From: JAIQFL01 sp035295745
GTDB lineage: Bacteria; Acidobacteriota; Terriglobia; Bryobacterales; Bryobacteraceae
Direction of reading: 5' to 3'
NCBI GenBank assembly: GCA_035295745.1
Contig: DATGIL010000107.1
Location: 110,812 to 174,811 of the forward strand
Length of the DNA: 64,000 nt
Shown: positions 24,832 through 33,494 of the stretch, piece by piece
Layout of the letters: the number at the start of each line of letters is the position of its first letter
How positions within the stretch are numbered: the first letter of the stretch is position 1
Notes under the pieces: model-generated
What the model was told of the DNA's origin: nothing
What the model saw: the letters and a program-made list of their open reading frames with translations, nothing else
Database searches by the model: none
Program-made: the position numbers and the translations under genes

Positions 24832-27528
24832 TCATTCATGTTTCAGCGCGATGAGAGGGTCGGTGCTGGCGGCGCGGAGCGCCGGCGGCAGCACGGCGGC
24901 GAAGCCAACCGCCACGATACACGTTATGGGAACCGTAAGGCTCCAGAAATCAGTTGCCTTGACGGCAAATAACTGCGAGGCGAGATAGCGCCCCAAGCCG
25001 AGACCGCTCCCGATTCCTGCTCCTATGCCAAGCAGCACGGACACAGACGCATCCGAGAGGACCAGACCTACGACCGCTTCGGGACGGGCCCCGAGTGCGA
25101 TCCGAATCCCGATTTCGCGAGTGCGGCGAAGAGCGGCGTAATTAATCACGCCATACAATCCGACGGCAGCCAACAGCAACGCCACCACGGAGAAGAAGCC
25201 GGCGAGGATCGCCAGCAGGCGCTCGCGAGTCAACGTGTTGTCGATCTGGTCCTGCAGCAAAATGCTGGTCCGCACGGACAGGCCGGGTGCTGCCGCCAAT
25301 ATTTGCTTGCGAAGACCCCGAATCAACGGCGCAGCTTGCGAACTGGTCCGGATGCTCAAAGTGGCGATGCCGATCTCGTGAATCGGTGTGTAGATCGAGG
25401 GTTCGGCCGGTTCGCGGAGGTTATTCCAGCGGGCATTGCCAACCACTCCAATCACCTCTTGCCGCACTGGGTCGGGATCGTCGCCGAGTTTCTCGAAGCG
25501 CAGCCCGATTGGGTTTTGCCCATGAAAAAACGTATCGGCGAAAGCCTGATTCACGATTACCGGCGAAGAGTCGCCCGCTCCCTCGTCGGGACGGAAGTCG
25601 CGTCCGGCGATCCACCGGATCTGCATCGACTCAAAGAATCCCGCGGAAACGGGAACCTCCCGAGGACGTACTACCTCCTTGGAGCGGCCTGGGAAGCGGA
25701 TGATCGGCGTCTGAATCCATACCATGTCGCCTCCCATCGGCCGCTGTATCGAAAGGCTCGCGGCCTTCACGCCGGGCAGATGGCGCACCACGTCCAGCAA
25801 CCCGGCAACGGGCGTCCCCGGGTTCTCGCGTTGCTCCGGTATTAATTCAAACAAGATGACATTGCGGGCATCGAAACCGAGATCGACTGCGATTAACTTC
25901 CGGAATGATTGCAAGAGCAGCCCCGAAAGGAACAACACGGTCACGCTCAAGCCGATTTCGGCGGCGAGCATCCAGCGGAGCGATCCCATGCGGCTCGAGT
26001 GCTGCATTCCGCCAGACCTCAACGCGGCATCGGGCGACACCGCTGAAACCCGCAGCGCGGGCACAATGCCGAATAGCAGGCCCGTGAACAAGCTGACTCC
26101 CACGGCGAACGCCAGGGCCGCGGCATCGGGCGCGACATCCAGCCACGCCGGCACCTCGGGTGATCCAAGACGGGCAACCATCGCTGGTGCAGCCAGGGCG
26201 GCGAATCCCACGGCGAGGATACATGCCCCCAGGGCGATCTGTCCGCTCTCGATGAGCATCTGCCGGACGAGCCTGGAGCGGCCTGCACCAAGCGAGATGC
26301 GCAGAGCCATCTCGGCATTTCGGGACGACGCCCGCGCCAACATGAGGTTGGCAACGTTGGAGCAAGCCAGCAGAAGCAGAAGGCCGCAGATCAACGAGAG
26401 GATCCAGATTGGACGCCGGAATTCAAGCCGAAAGATCGAATCGGCGCCGCTGGAGGCGTCCCGGAGCCGCAGAGGCGCGTTCACGAATTGCTCGATCTGT
26501 GGTCCATGCAGGTTTCGAGGCGGGTTGATGTGAACGCGCTCGCGAAGAAAGTTGGTGATCACGGCTTGCAGCCGCTCGCGCAATTGCAGGCGATTGGCGT
26601 CGGGACGCACGCGGCCCCACACCCTCAAAAAGCCCGCATCGGGATCGTTCAACATTCGAGAGTCCGCCGGCACGGAGAGCGGTATCCAGACGTCCACCAG
26701 ATAGCCGGGCTGAATACCGCCAAACGAAGGAGCGGCAACTCCGACGATCTGAAAGGACTCCGTTCCTATCCTGAGCCGCTCTCCGATTGCGGCCGGACTG
26801 CCGCCAAATCGTCGCTTCCAAAAGCCGTAGCTGATGACCGCGACCGTATTAGCGTTGCCTGGGAAATCGTCCTCCGGCTCAATCAGCCTGCCTAATGCAG
26901 GCCGAAGGCCGAGCACGCGAAAGGCATTACCCGAGACCACTTCCGAGCGAACGCTCCCGCCAACCCCGTGCGAGTCCTCGGACAGCCTCAGACTCACGCC
27001 CGTGATGATCGCGAACAGCTCTGCTCGCCCGTTTGCGGCGTTCGACAAGGCCTGATACTGGGCATAGCTGAATGACGTCGACTCCTGCGGCTGATTCTGA
27101 GGGCTGAAGAACGACGGCATTAGCCGGGCAACATCCACAAGCTGGTGTGGTGCTGGTACCGGAAGAGGACGAAAGATCAACGCATCCATCAGCGCAAACG
27201 TGGTGGTGCAGGCACCGATCGCAAGGGCAAGCGAGGCGATCGCTGCCAGGCTGACTTTCCAGTCCTTCGCGATCATGCGTAGACCGAAGCGCAGATCGCG
27301 AAGCCACGATTCGAGCCAGACCACCGATTTCACGTCCCTGCTGGAATCGCGGTGCCGCAGCGGACTACCGAACTGCCGTCCCGCGAGACGTTGAGCCTCG
27401 GCGCGAGACGTGCCTCGGCGGACAAGCTCCTCGGTACGCTCATCGAGGTGAAACTGGAGTTCGTCTGCAAGATCGAGGGCGGCACGTGAGGGGCGCAATG
27501 CTCTGACGATTCGTGAAATCCACGACAT
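24832..27528 (-). CDS. ADOP-type duplicated permease (prefix type B)
   Basis: This 898-residue ADOP has a different N-terminal prefix: DELQFHLDERTEELVRRGTS followed by EAQRLAGRQFGSPLRHRDSS, a charged helical 'permease prefix domain' seen on many acidobacterial ADOPs. FtsX cores are visible as CSNVANLMLARASSRNAEMA with LRISLGAGRSRLVRQMLIES, and TREIGIRIALGARPEAVVGL. The end is APALRAASTDPLIALKHE-like (ALRAASTDPLIALKHE). No PadR gene is adjacent. A near-palindrome lies 13 bp upstream of its start (27542-27557). Function is as uncertain as for the other members. Confidence 0.9.
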   Translation of the reverse strand: MSWISRIVRALRPSRAALDLADELQFHLDERTEELVRRGTSRAEAQRLAGRQFGSPLRHRDSSRDVKSVVWLESWLRDLRFGLRMIAKDWKVSLAAIASLALAIGACTTTFALMDALIFRPLPVPAPHQLVDVARLMPSFFSPQNQPQESTSFSYAQYQALSNAANGRAELFAIITGVSLRLSEDSHGVGGSVRSEVVSGNAFRVLGLRPALGRLIEPEDDFPGNANTVAVISYGFWKRRFGGSPAAIGERLRIGTESFQIVGVAAPSFGGIQPGYLVDVWIPLSVPADSRMLNDPDAGFLRVWGRVRPDANRLQLRERLQAVITNFLRERVHINPPRNLHGPQIEQFVNAPLRLRDASSGADSIFRLEFRRPIWILSLICGLLLLLACSNVANLMLARASSRNAEMALRISLGAGRSRLVRQMLIESGQIALGACILAVGFAALAAPAMVARLGSPEVPAWLDVAPDAAALAFAVGVSLFTGLLFGIVPALRVSAVSPDAALRSGGMQHSSRMGSLRWMLAAEIGLSVTVLFLSGLLLQSFRKLIAVDLGFDARNVILFELIPEQRENPGTPVAGLLDVVRHLPGVKAASLSIQRPMGGDMVWIQTPIIRFPGRSKEVVRPREVPVSAGFFESMQIRWIAGRDFRPDEGAGDSSPVIVNQAFADTFFHGQNPIGLRFEKLGDDPDPVRQEVIGVVGNARWNNLREPAEPSIYTPIHEIGIATLSIRTSSQAAPLIRGLRKQILAAAPGLSVRTSILLQDQIDNTLTRERLLAILAGFFSVVALLLAAVGLYGVINYAALRRTREIGIRIALGARPEAVVGLVLSDASVSVLLGIGAGIGSGLGLGRYLASQLFAVKATDFWSLTVPITCIVAVGFAAVLPPALRAASTDPLIALKHE

Positions 27529-27541
27529 ATATAGACGCCTC

Positions 27542-27557
27542 AGTAAGTCAACTTAGT
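27542..27557. promoter_or_regulatory. Near-palindromic operator candidate before ADOP gene
   Basis: AGTAAGTCAACTTAGT (27542-27557) has arms AGTAAGT and ACTTAGT that pair at six of seven positions around CA. It lies 13 bp upstream of the ADOP start at 27528 and contains TTGACT on the minus strand. Size and placement resemble the PadR-type site at 18906-18919, although the sequence differs. The remaining roughly 175 bp up to 27733 show no gene or clear motif. Confidence 0.4.
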
Positions 27558-27733
27558 ATGCATTGGGAATGCGCCGAAAATCAAGATCGACGATCACCCT
27601 TGGCGCGACTGCTTGACTCTGCCGCGGGACTCTGATAACACATCTGTTAGCCTGCATGCCAAATCGCAAACCTGTGTAGGGATTTGCTTCATTCTATGAG
27701 GGGCGGCCTGCAGCAATGGGGAGAACCAACCAC

Positions 27734-28534
27734 ATGCGAGTGCCTTTCCGTGAGGCGGTGATTGCGTGCGCCTGCGCCTCGTTCTGCGCAGTTATTCCGC
27801 TCGGGGCACAGACTGCCAGGCTGCAACGGATGCCTGATGGGAAGCCGAATCTCAACGGTATCTGGCAAGCCATGAATACCGCCAACTGGGACCTGCAGGA
27901 GCATGCCTCACAACCCGGACTCGTTCCCACACTCGGCGCGGAGGGCGCCGTGCCCGGCGGACCAGGAGTCGTGGAAGGCGGAGAGATTCCGTACCTGCCA
28001 GCAGCTAAAGAGAAGAAGAAGGAGAACTTCGCTCATCGCCTCGCAGCCGACCCTGAAATCAAGTGCTATCTTCCAGGTGTCCCGCGCGCCACCTACATGC
28101 CCTACCCCTTCCAGATCTTGCACAGCGACAAAGCCATCTTCTTCGCCTACCAATACGACGGCGCCGTCCGCAACATTTTCCTGAAAGATCCGGGGCCCGC
28201 ACCCGCCGACTCCTGGATGGGCCAGTCCGTCGGCCACTGGGAAGGCGACACACTCGTAATCGACGTGACCGGCATGGATGAGCGCACGTGGTTCGACCGG
28301 GCCGGCGACTTTCACAGCGACGCGCTGCACGTCGTCGAGCGCTATACGCCAATGGGCCCCGACGTGCTGTCCTACGAAGCCACGATTGAAGATCCTAAGA
28401 CATTTTCGCGTCCGTGGAAGATCCGCATGCCGCTCTACCGTCACCTGGAGAAAGATGCGCGCCTGATGGAATTCAAGTGCGTGGAGTTCGCGGAAGAATT
28501 AATGTACGGCCAGTTTACGAAGACCGAGAAGTGA
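27734..28534 (+). CDS. Secreted protein of unknown function, paralogue of 28996-30003
   Basis: This 266-residue exported protein starts with MRVPFREAVIACACASFCAV, and cleavage is likely after PLGAQ. The mature start 'RMPDGKPNLNGIWQAMNTAN' and the segment 'SVGHWEGDTLVIDVTGMDER' followed by HVVERYTPMGPDVLSYEATI are shared with the downstream paralogue (GHWDGDTLVVDTTNF, HVIERFTRVDANTILYRATI). The family is common and unnamed in Acidobacteria, and I cannot assign a function. ATG 27734 is preferred because GGGGAG lies 10 nt upstream and the leader begins there; ATG 27716 is an alternative. It is the first of three secreted-protein genes in a row. Confidence 0.8.
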   Translation: MRVPFREAVIACACASFCAVIPLGAQTARLQRMPDGKPNLNGIWQAMNTANWDLQEHASQPGLVPTLGAEGAVPGGPGVVEGGEIPYLPAAKEKKKENFAHRLAADPEIKCYLPGVPRATYMPYPFQILHSDKAIFFAYQYDGAVRNIFLKDPGPAPADSWMGQSVGHWEGDTLVIDVTGMDERTWFDRAGDFHSDALHVVERYTPMGPDVLSYEATIEDPKTFSRPWKIRMPLYRHLEKDARLMEFKCVEFAEELMYGQFTKTEK

Positions 28535-28551
28535 GCCAAAGGAGAATCCCA

Positions 28552-28965
28552 ATGAAGATCCAGACTGCCATTCTGCTCGCCGCCAGCGCCACACTGGCCA
28601 CGGCGCCCGCCCGCGCCCACCACGCTTTCGCGGCCGAGTTCGATGCGAAGAAACCGGTTCACCTGGAAGGCGTCGTATCGAAGGTGGAATTGATCAATCC
28701 TCACGCCTGGATCCACGTGGACGTAAAGGGATCGGACGGCAACGTGACGAGTTGGATGATCGAAGCCGGAAGTCCCAACGTCCTGCTGCGGCGCGGCTTC
28801 ACGAAGGCCTCGGTCCCGGTCGGTACGTCCGTCGTTGTGGAAGGATACCAGTCGAAGGATGGATCGAACCGCGCCAATGGACGCGACATCACTTTGCCCG
28901 ACGGCAGGAAGCTGTTCCTGGGATCCACCGGCACCGGTGCGCCCTACGAGGAAAAGAAGCAATAG
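28552..28965 (+). CDS. DUF6152-family secreted protein
   Basis: This 137-residue protein has a leader (MKIQTAILLAASATLATAPA) ending ARA, then the family hallmark HHAFAAEFDAKKPVHLEGVV. VELINPHAWIHVDV and a C-terminal VGTSVVVEGYQSKDGSNRAN follow. The fold is probably a small OB-like beta barrel, with the N-terminal His-His and the NPHAW His as possible metal ligands (inferred). ATG 28552 has an AAAGGAG ribosome binding site. It sits 17 bp after one unknown secreted protein and 30 bp before its paralogue, so the three look like one operon. Confidence 0.85.
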   Translation: MKIQTAILLAASATLATAPARAHHAFAAEFDAKKPVHLEGVVSKVELINPHAWIHVDVKGSDGNVTSWMIEAGSPNVLLRRGFTKASVPVGTSVVVEGYQSKDGSNRANGRDITLPDGRKLFLGSTGTGAPYEEKKQ

Positions 28966-28995
28966 CGGGTTGCCATACCCGCAGGAGGCAACCTC

Positions 28996-30003
28996 ATGAG
29001 GTTTCGAATTTTCGGATCCATCGTGCTGGGGGGCGCGCTTGCCGCAACGCTGTCGGCGCAAACTCCCAAAGCGCCTGCCCCTGCCAAAACCAAGTCCGCA
29101 ATTCCGCGGACGGCCGACGGCCACCCTGACTTGCAGGGGATCTGGACGAACGCGACCATCACACCATTGGAGCGTCCGGCAGCGCTGGCCAACAAGCCCA
29201 CCGTCAGCGACGCGGAAGCGAAGGTCATCGAGAAGAATGCCGCCGACGAGCTGGCGAAAGTCGATGGCGCATCGGAAGCGCCTTTGCTCGCTGCTGCCGG
29301 ATCGAACGGCACCGGCGGATACAACGTCCTCTTCATCGACCGCGGGTCGGAATTGGCGCGCGTTGATGGCGTCAAGCGCACCTCGCTGATCGTCGATCCT
29401 CCCGATGGCAAGGTGCCCCCCACCACGCAGGAAGCCAAGCAGCGTGCCATGAGCTCGCTGATGCGCAACGGCCGCTTCGACAAAGTGACGCAGCGACCGC
29501 TAGCCGAGCGTTGTCTCCTGGGGTTCGGATCTACCTCGGGACCGCCCATGCTCCCGGTGCTCTACAACAACAACTACCAGATCGTGCAGACCCCCACGAC
29601 TGTGATGATTCTCGTCGAGATGGTGCATGATGCCCGCATCGTCCGGATGAACGGAACGCATCCTTCCAAAAATGTCCGCCAGTGGCTGGGAGACTCCATC
29701 GGGCATTGGGATGGCGACACCCTGGTGGTGGATACGACAAACTTCACCGATCAAACCAGCTTCCATGGCTCTTCGGAAGATCTCCACGTGATCGAGCGAT
29801 TCACGCGGGTCGATGCCAACACCATTCTGTACCGCGCCACGATTGACGATCCTTCAACCTTCTCGAAGATCTGGACGATCGAATACCCGTTCACAGCGAC
29901 GGCAGGGCCGATCTACGAGTACGCTTGCCACGAGGGGAATTACGCGCTGACCGACATCATGGGCGGTGCTCGCAAAGCCGACGGGGAAACCGGCCGCAAA
30001 TAG
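28996..30003 (+). CDS. Secreted protein of unknown function, paralogue of 27734-28534
   Basis: This 335-residue exported protein has leader MRFRIFGSIVLGGALAATLS, cleaved near SAQ. A Pro/Ala/Lys linker is followed by 'TADGHPDLQGIWTNATITPL', the start of the same domain as in the upstream paralogue, and by SIGHWDGDTLVVDTTNFTDQ near the C-terminus. Compared with the paralogue it carries about 70 extra residues in its middle. The ribosome binding site is strong (GGAGG, spacing about 7). The role is unknown; pairing with a DUF6152 protein suggests a shared periplasmic complex or pathway, which is inference only. Confidence 0.8.
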   Translation: MRFRIFGSIVLGGALAATLSAQTPKAPAPAKTKSAIPRTADGHPDLQGIWTNATITPLERPAALANKPTVSDAEAKVIEKNAADELAKVDGASEAPLLAAAGSNGTGGYNVLFIDRGSELARVDGVKRTSLIVDPPDGKVPPTTQEAKQRAMSSLMRNGRFDKVTQRPLAERCLLGFGSTSGPPMLPVLYNNNYQIVQTPTTVMILVEMVHDARIVRMNGTHPSKNVRQWLGDSIGHWDGDTLVVDTTNFTDQTSFHGSSEDLHVIERFTRVDANTILYRATIDDPSTFSKIWTIEYPFTATAGPIYEYACHEGNYALTDIMGGARKADGETGRK

Positions 30004-30047
30004 GCCTCCGTGTACCCGAGGGTAAGGAAGTGGCCTATCGTCGGGGC

Positions 30048-30083
30048 CGCCGTCCCGAATACCGGGACGCTGGCGGGACGGCG
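30048..30083 (+). terminator. Strong hairpin with alternative pairing before fur-like gene
   Basis: CGCCGTCCCG (30048-30057) pairs perfectly with CGGGACGGCG (30074-30083). Its inner CGTCCCG can instead pair with CGGGACG at 30063-30069. Only a short pyrimidine run (TTCTCCCC) follows, so it may be a terminator for the secreted-protein operon or an attenuator-like leader for the Fur gene at 30118. Confidence 0.45.
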
Positions 30084-30117
30084 TTCTCCCCACTTGCTAA
30101 GATTGTAAGGTCGGCTT

Positions 30118-30654
30118 ATGGCCTTAGACTCCATCGAAGGATCGCTCAAAGAGCGCGGCGTACGGCTCACACGTCAACGCCAGATACTGCTCGAGCTCAT
30201 CGACAAGACGGGCGAGCACCTCGATGCCGAGCGCCTCTATCAGATGGCCAAGGAGAAGGATCCGAAGCTCAACCGGGTCACGGTCTACCGCACTCTGAAG
30301 ATGCTCAAAGCGGGCGGCCTGGTCGACGAGTTGGATCTCATGCACCATGTGGGCGACCAGCATTATTATGAGACCCGGCTCAAACAGGAACACGCCCACG
30401 TGATCTGCCTGCGATGCGGCAAGGTCGAAGAGTTTTTCGGGGAGCCCCTGCAGCGCCTGCGCAAACAGATCGAGAGCCACTTCGGATTTCAGATCCTGTT
30501 GGCGCGGACCGAAGTGGGCGGATACTGCGCGCATTGTCAGACCCTGCGAGCCAGGGAAGTCGAGGAGCTTCGTCAAGCCGCGGCGGAGAACGGCGAGCGG
30601 GGTTCCGAGAACACGCCGCGCAAGACCAAAACCCCGCGTGCCCGTCGCGCATAA
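30118..30654 (+). CDS. Fur-family metalloregulator (Fur/PerR-like)
   Basis: This 178-residue protein is a Fur-superfamily repressor. It has a winged-helix DNA-binding part (roughly 10-85; RLTRQRQILLELID, NRVTVYRTLKMLKAGGLVDE) and a dimerisation and metal-binding part with HAHVICLRCGKVEEF. The two CxxC pairs (Cys97/100 and Cys137/140) form the structural zinc site; His34, His82 and the HAH segment (His92, His94) are likely regulatory-metal ligands. The sequence cannot separate Fur from PerR or Zur. The C-terminal 30 residues are a basic low-complexity tail (TPRKTKTPRARRA), longer than usual. Its stop touches the start of the phosphatase gene (TAAATG). Confidence 0.9.
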   Translation: MALDSIEGSLKERGVRLTRQRQILLELIDKTGEHLDAERLYQMAKEKDPKLNRVTVYRTLKMLKAGGLVDELDLMHHVGDQHYYETRLKQEHAHVICLRCGKVEEFFGEPLQRLRKQIESHFGFQILLARTEVGGYCAHCQTLRAREVEELRQAAAENGERGSENTPRKTKTPRARRA

Positions 30655-32364
30655 ATGAAACCGTCGGGCGCTCTCTCTCCGCATGAACCAGCATCGCTGG
30701 TGGTGATCGACCCCAACGGCCAACGAACCCGCGTGCGCGTTGATCCCCTGCCCTTCAGCATCGGACGGCAGCCCGAAAACAACCTCATCCTCCGCGACAG
30801 CCGCGTGTCGCGCCTGCACGCGCGCATCTTCGTCGAAGACCGCGACTACATGCTCGAGGACATCGGCAGCCGGCACGGGACCTTCGTCAACGGAAAGCGA
30901 GTAAAACGCCAGGAGTTGCGCAACTCCGACAAGATCGAGTTCGGCGGCCAGGATTCCTACCAGCTCATCTTCGCCCTGGATGGCGCCGAACTGAAGAAGA
31001 TGATGGATCAGGTGCAGGCTGCCGAGAGGCCTCCATCTTCTACAGGTGCTCCGGGTGTCGGCGGCAATCTCGCCAAGCTCCGGGCGATTCTAGACCTGGC
31101 GCGCACGCTGCAAAGTTCGTTTTCCATTGACGATGTGCTCATTTCCGTCGTAGATACCGCTCTGGCCATCACCGGCGCCGAGCGCGGCTTTCTGCTGCTG
31201 CGCGCGGATCAGGGGCTGGAAACTCGCGTCGCCCGCCATCGCGGAGGCCAGCACCTGAAGGAGACCGATCTGCGGGTGCCACGCGAAGTCATTCACAAGG
31301 CCCTGCAGAACCGGCGCGAGCTGCTGTCCATGAACTTCGACCCGCTCAGCGCTGACTTGGTTCGACCCCAGAACAGCATCGCAGACCTGGAGCTGCGTAG
31401 CGCGATTTGTGTGCCGCTCGTCCGCATCCGGACGTCGCAGGGCGAAACCACTCGCATGCTGTTGACCGGCAATGAAACCGTGGGCGTGCTGTACATGGAT
31501 TCGCGGATGATTGCCGCCGATCTGGCGGGAGGCAATCGCGAGCTGCTGCAGACATTGGCTATCGAGGCCTCTACGGTGCTCGAAAACGCGCGTCTCCTGG
31601 AGGAAGAACGCGCCAAGCACAAGCTGGAAGAGGAACTTCGCCTGGCGCGCACCATTCAGCAGAGCCTGCTGCCTGGCAGTCTTCCCGTAAGCGGCTGGAT
31701 CCGCGCCTGCGGCAGTAGTGTGGCCTCGCTGGCGGTGGGCGGCGATTACTTCGATGCCGCACCGGTGAATGCCGACTGCTGGTCGGCCGTTGTCGCCGAC
31801 GTGTCGGGCAAAGGCGTCAGTTCGGCGCTGCTCGCGTCGCTTTTGCAAGGCGCATTGATCACCGCGACAGACGTTCCTTTAGCTCTGACCAACCGCATGG
31901 AGCGGCTCAATCAGTTTCTGAACGATCGAACCGGCGGCGAAAAGTATGCCACGGTGTTTTACTGCCTCCTGGAACGTGGGGGGCGTTTCAGCTACACGAA
32001 TGCGGCGCATTGCCCTCCGATCGTGGTGCGCCCCAACGGTGAGCAGATCTCGCTCGACGCTACCGGCATGCCGGTGGGACTGATGGTATCGGCCGAATTT
32101 CCGGTGGCTGAACAGTTGCTCTTTCCCGGAGATAAAGTGGTCATTTACAGCGACGGCGTGACCGAAGCACAGAATACGGCGGCAGAGTTTTTCGGAAAGA
32201 AGCGCCTGCGCGAGATTGTCGCGGCACACGCCACAGAGTCGTGCACAGTGATCCACGACGCCATTCAAGAGGGCGTTGCAGCATTCACGGAGGGAGCGGC
32301 CCAGTCGGACGACATCACGGTACTGGTGCTGGAGTTTCAAGAGGCGGAAAACGATGCTCAGTAA
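30655..32364 (+). CDS. FHA-GAF-PP2C (RsbU/SpoIIE-type) serine phosphatase
   Basis: This 569-residue cytoplasmic signalling protein has an FHA domain at roughly 20-110 (FSIGRQPENNLILRDSRVSR, GSRHGTFVNGKRV), which binds phospho-threonine peptides. A GAF domain spans roughly 140-315, and a short coiled linker (LEEERAKHKLEEELRLARTI) leads to a PP2C-type phosphatase at roughly 340-565. Phosphatase metal sites are seen in VGGDYFDA, ADVSGKGVSSALLASLLQGA, YSDGVTEA and SDDITVLVLEF. Such proteins act in partner-switching control of sigma or anti-sigma antagonists; no anti-sigma pair is present here. It starts directly after the Fur stop and overlaps the next gene by 11 bp. Confidence 0.92.
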   Translation: MKPSGALSPHEPASLVVIDPNGQRTRVRVDPLPFSIGRQPENNLILRDSRVSRLHARIFVEDRDYMLEDIGSRHGTFVNGKRVKRQELRNSDKIEFGGQDSYQLIFALDGAELKKMMDQVQAAERPPSSTGAPGVGGNLAKLRAILDLARTLQSSFSIDDVLISVVDTALAITGAERGFLLLRADQGLETRVARHRGGQHLKETDLRVPREVIHKALQNRRELLSMNFDPLSADLVRPQNSIADLELRSAICVPLVRIRTSQGETTRMLLTGNETVGVLYMDSRMIAADLAGGNRELLQTLAIEASTVLENARLLEEERAKHKLEEELRLARTIQQSLLPGSLPVSGWIRACGSSVASLAVGGDYFDAAPVNADCWSAVVADVSGKGVSSALLASLLQGALITATDVPLALTNRMERLNQFLNDRTGGEKYATVFYCLLERGGRFSYTNAAHCPPIVVRPNGEQISLDATGMPVGLMVSAEFPVAEQLLFPGDKVVIYSDGVTEAQNTAAEFFGKKRLREIVAAHATESCTVIHDAIQEGVAAFTEGAAQSDDITVLVLEFQEAENDAQ

Positions 32365-32824
32365 ATTGGCGGCGGTTCTGGTTTTGGCTTTTGGGTGTCT
32401 GGCGTTGGCGGCCGATGACGAAGAGGTGAAGCAGTTGCCCGACGGTCCCGGCAAGGACCTCGTGGCGCGCGCCTGTTTCGAATGCCATGGCGCCGGTAAT
32501 TTCCGCAAAAGGCGGCTCGACCGCGACGCCTGGGAGGAGCAGGTGGCGGACATGGTGGACCGTGGCGCCAAGGCGAATGAGGCGGAATCCTCCAAAATCG
32601 TCGACTACCTGGCGCAGAACTTCGGCAAAGACTCCAAGATTTACATCAACACCGCGCCTCTGGTGGAACTCAAGGCTGTCCTGGATCTTTCGGTGAAAGA
32701 TGCACAGGCCATCCTCGACTATCGCCAGGCGAACGGCAAGTTTGAGAAGCTGGCGGATTTGCAAAAGATACCGGGAATCGACGGAGCCAAGATCGAGGCC
32801 AAGAAAGATTCGATCGCGTTCTAG
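32354..32824 (+). CDS. Exported c-type heme plus ComEA-like helix-hairpin-helix protein
   Basis: This 156-residue protein has a leader (MLSKLAAVLVLAFGCLALAA), one CxxCH heme motif (CFECH, residues 41-45) in a small cytochrome-like domain, and a C-terminal ComEA-like HhH pair (roughly 95-155; INTAPLVELKAVLDLSVKDA, FEKLADLQKIPGIDGAKIEA). HhH pairs usually bind DNA without sequence preference, as ComEA does at the cell surface. A heme domain fused to a DNA-binding HhH is unusual; alternatively the HhH may only contact protein. ATG 32354 has GAGG 7 nt upstream and overlaps the phosphatase stop. Confidence 0.8.
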   Translation: MLSKLAAVLVLAFGCLALAADDEEVKQLPDGPGKDLVARACFECHGAGNFRKRRLDRDAWEEQVADMVDRGAKANEAESSKIVDYLAQNFGKDSKIYINTAPLVELKAVLDLSVKDAQAILDYRQANGKFEKLADLQKIPGIDGAKIEAKKDSIAF

Positions 32825-32865
32825 CAGTTTGCGGAAAGAGGACAGCCGCAGACCAATGCACACGG

Positions 32866-33446
32866 AGTCGAGCCGCGCGCGTTCGCAAGCGACGTCCCAA
32901 CCGCTCCGAAAATCACTCCCTTACGGTCGTGGCTCGTTGCGATCCGAGTGCGCAAGTGGGTCGTCAGCGAGCCGCGCGCGTTGAGCAAGCGACGTACCGA
33001 CCGCTCCGAAATCACTCCCTTGCGGTCGTGGCTCGTTGCGATCCGAGTGCGCAAGTGGGTCGTCAGCGAGCCGCGCGCGTAAGCAAGCGACGCCTCGATC
33101 GCTTCGAAAATCACTCCCTCCCGGTCGTGGCTCGTTGCGATCCGCCTGCGCAAGTGGGTCGTCGTCAGCGAGCCGCGTGCGTAAGCAAGTGACGCCTCGA
33201 TCGCTTCGAAAATCTCCCTTACGGTCGTGCCTCGTCGCGAACAACGCTATCGGCAAGTGGCTCGTCGTCAGCGAGCCGCGCGCGTAAGCAAGCGACGTCC
33301 CGACCGCTTCCGAAATCACTCCCTTACGGTCGTGGCTCGTTGCGATCCGCGTGCGCAAGTGGGTCGTCGTCAGCGAGCAGCGCGCGTAAGCAGGCGACGC
33401 GACCGAATGCTCCGAAAATCACTCCCTTACGGTCGTGGCTCGTTGC
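32866..33446. repeat. Tandem array of palindromic repeat family 2 (six units plus a leading half)
   Basis: Units beginning TC(AC)TCCCTT-CGGTCGTG start at about 32913, 33012, 33111, 33213, 33316 and 33419, giving periods of 99, 99, 102, 103 and 103 bp. A half-unit precedes them from about 32866. Within each unit CTTACGGTCGTGGCTCG and CGAGCCGCGCGCGTAAG form an imperfect 17-bp inverted repeat (14 pairs), with a smaller TTGCG/CGCAA stem inside. The third to fifth units carry an extra GTC in the loop. The array fills the gap between convergent genes. Open frames in it, on both strands, are repeat translations (SLPYGRGS-like and ATSHDRKGVI-like peptides), not genes. Confidence 0.85.
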
Positions 33447-33494
33447 GAACCGCGCGATCGCAGCGAATCTTACATCCGGACCCGAACTTCCACA

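Noticed and set aside
32821..33358. Two open frames on the minus strand within the repeat array
   Set aside because: They translate the repeat units themselves (recurring ATSHDRKGVI-like peptides) and have no ribosome binding site or non-repeat sequence.
32866..33446. CRISPR-like direct repeats
   Set aside because: Units of about 100 bp follow one another without short repeats alternating with unique spacers, differ from each other throughout, and no cas gene is present.
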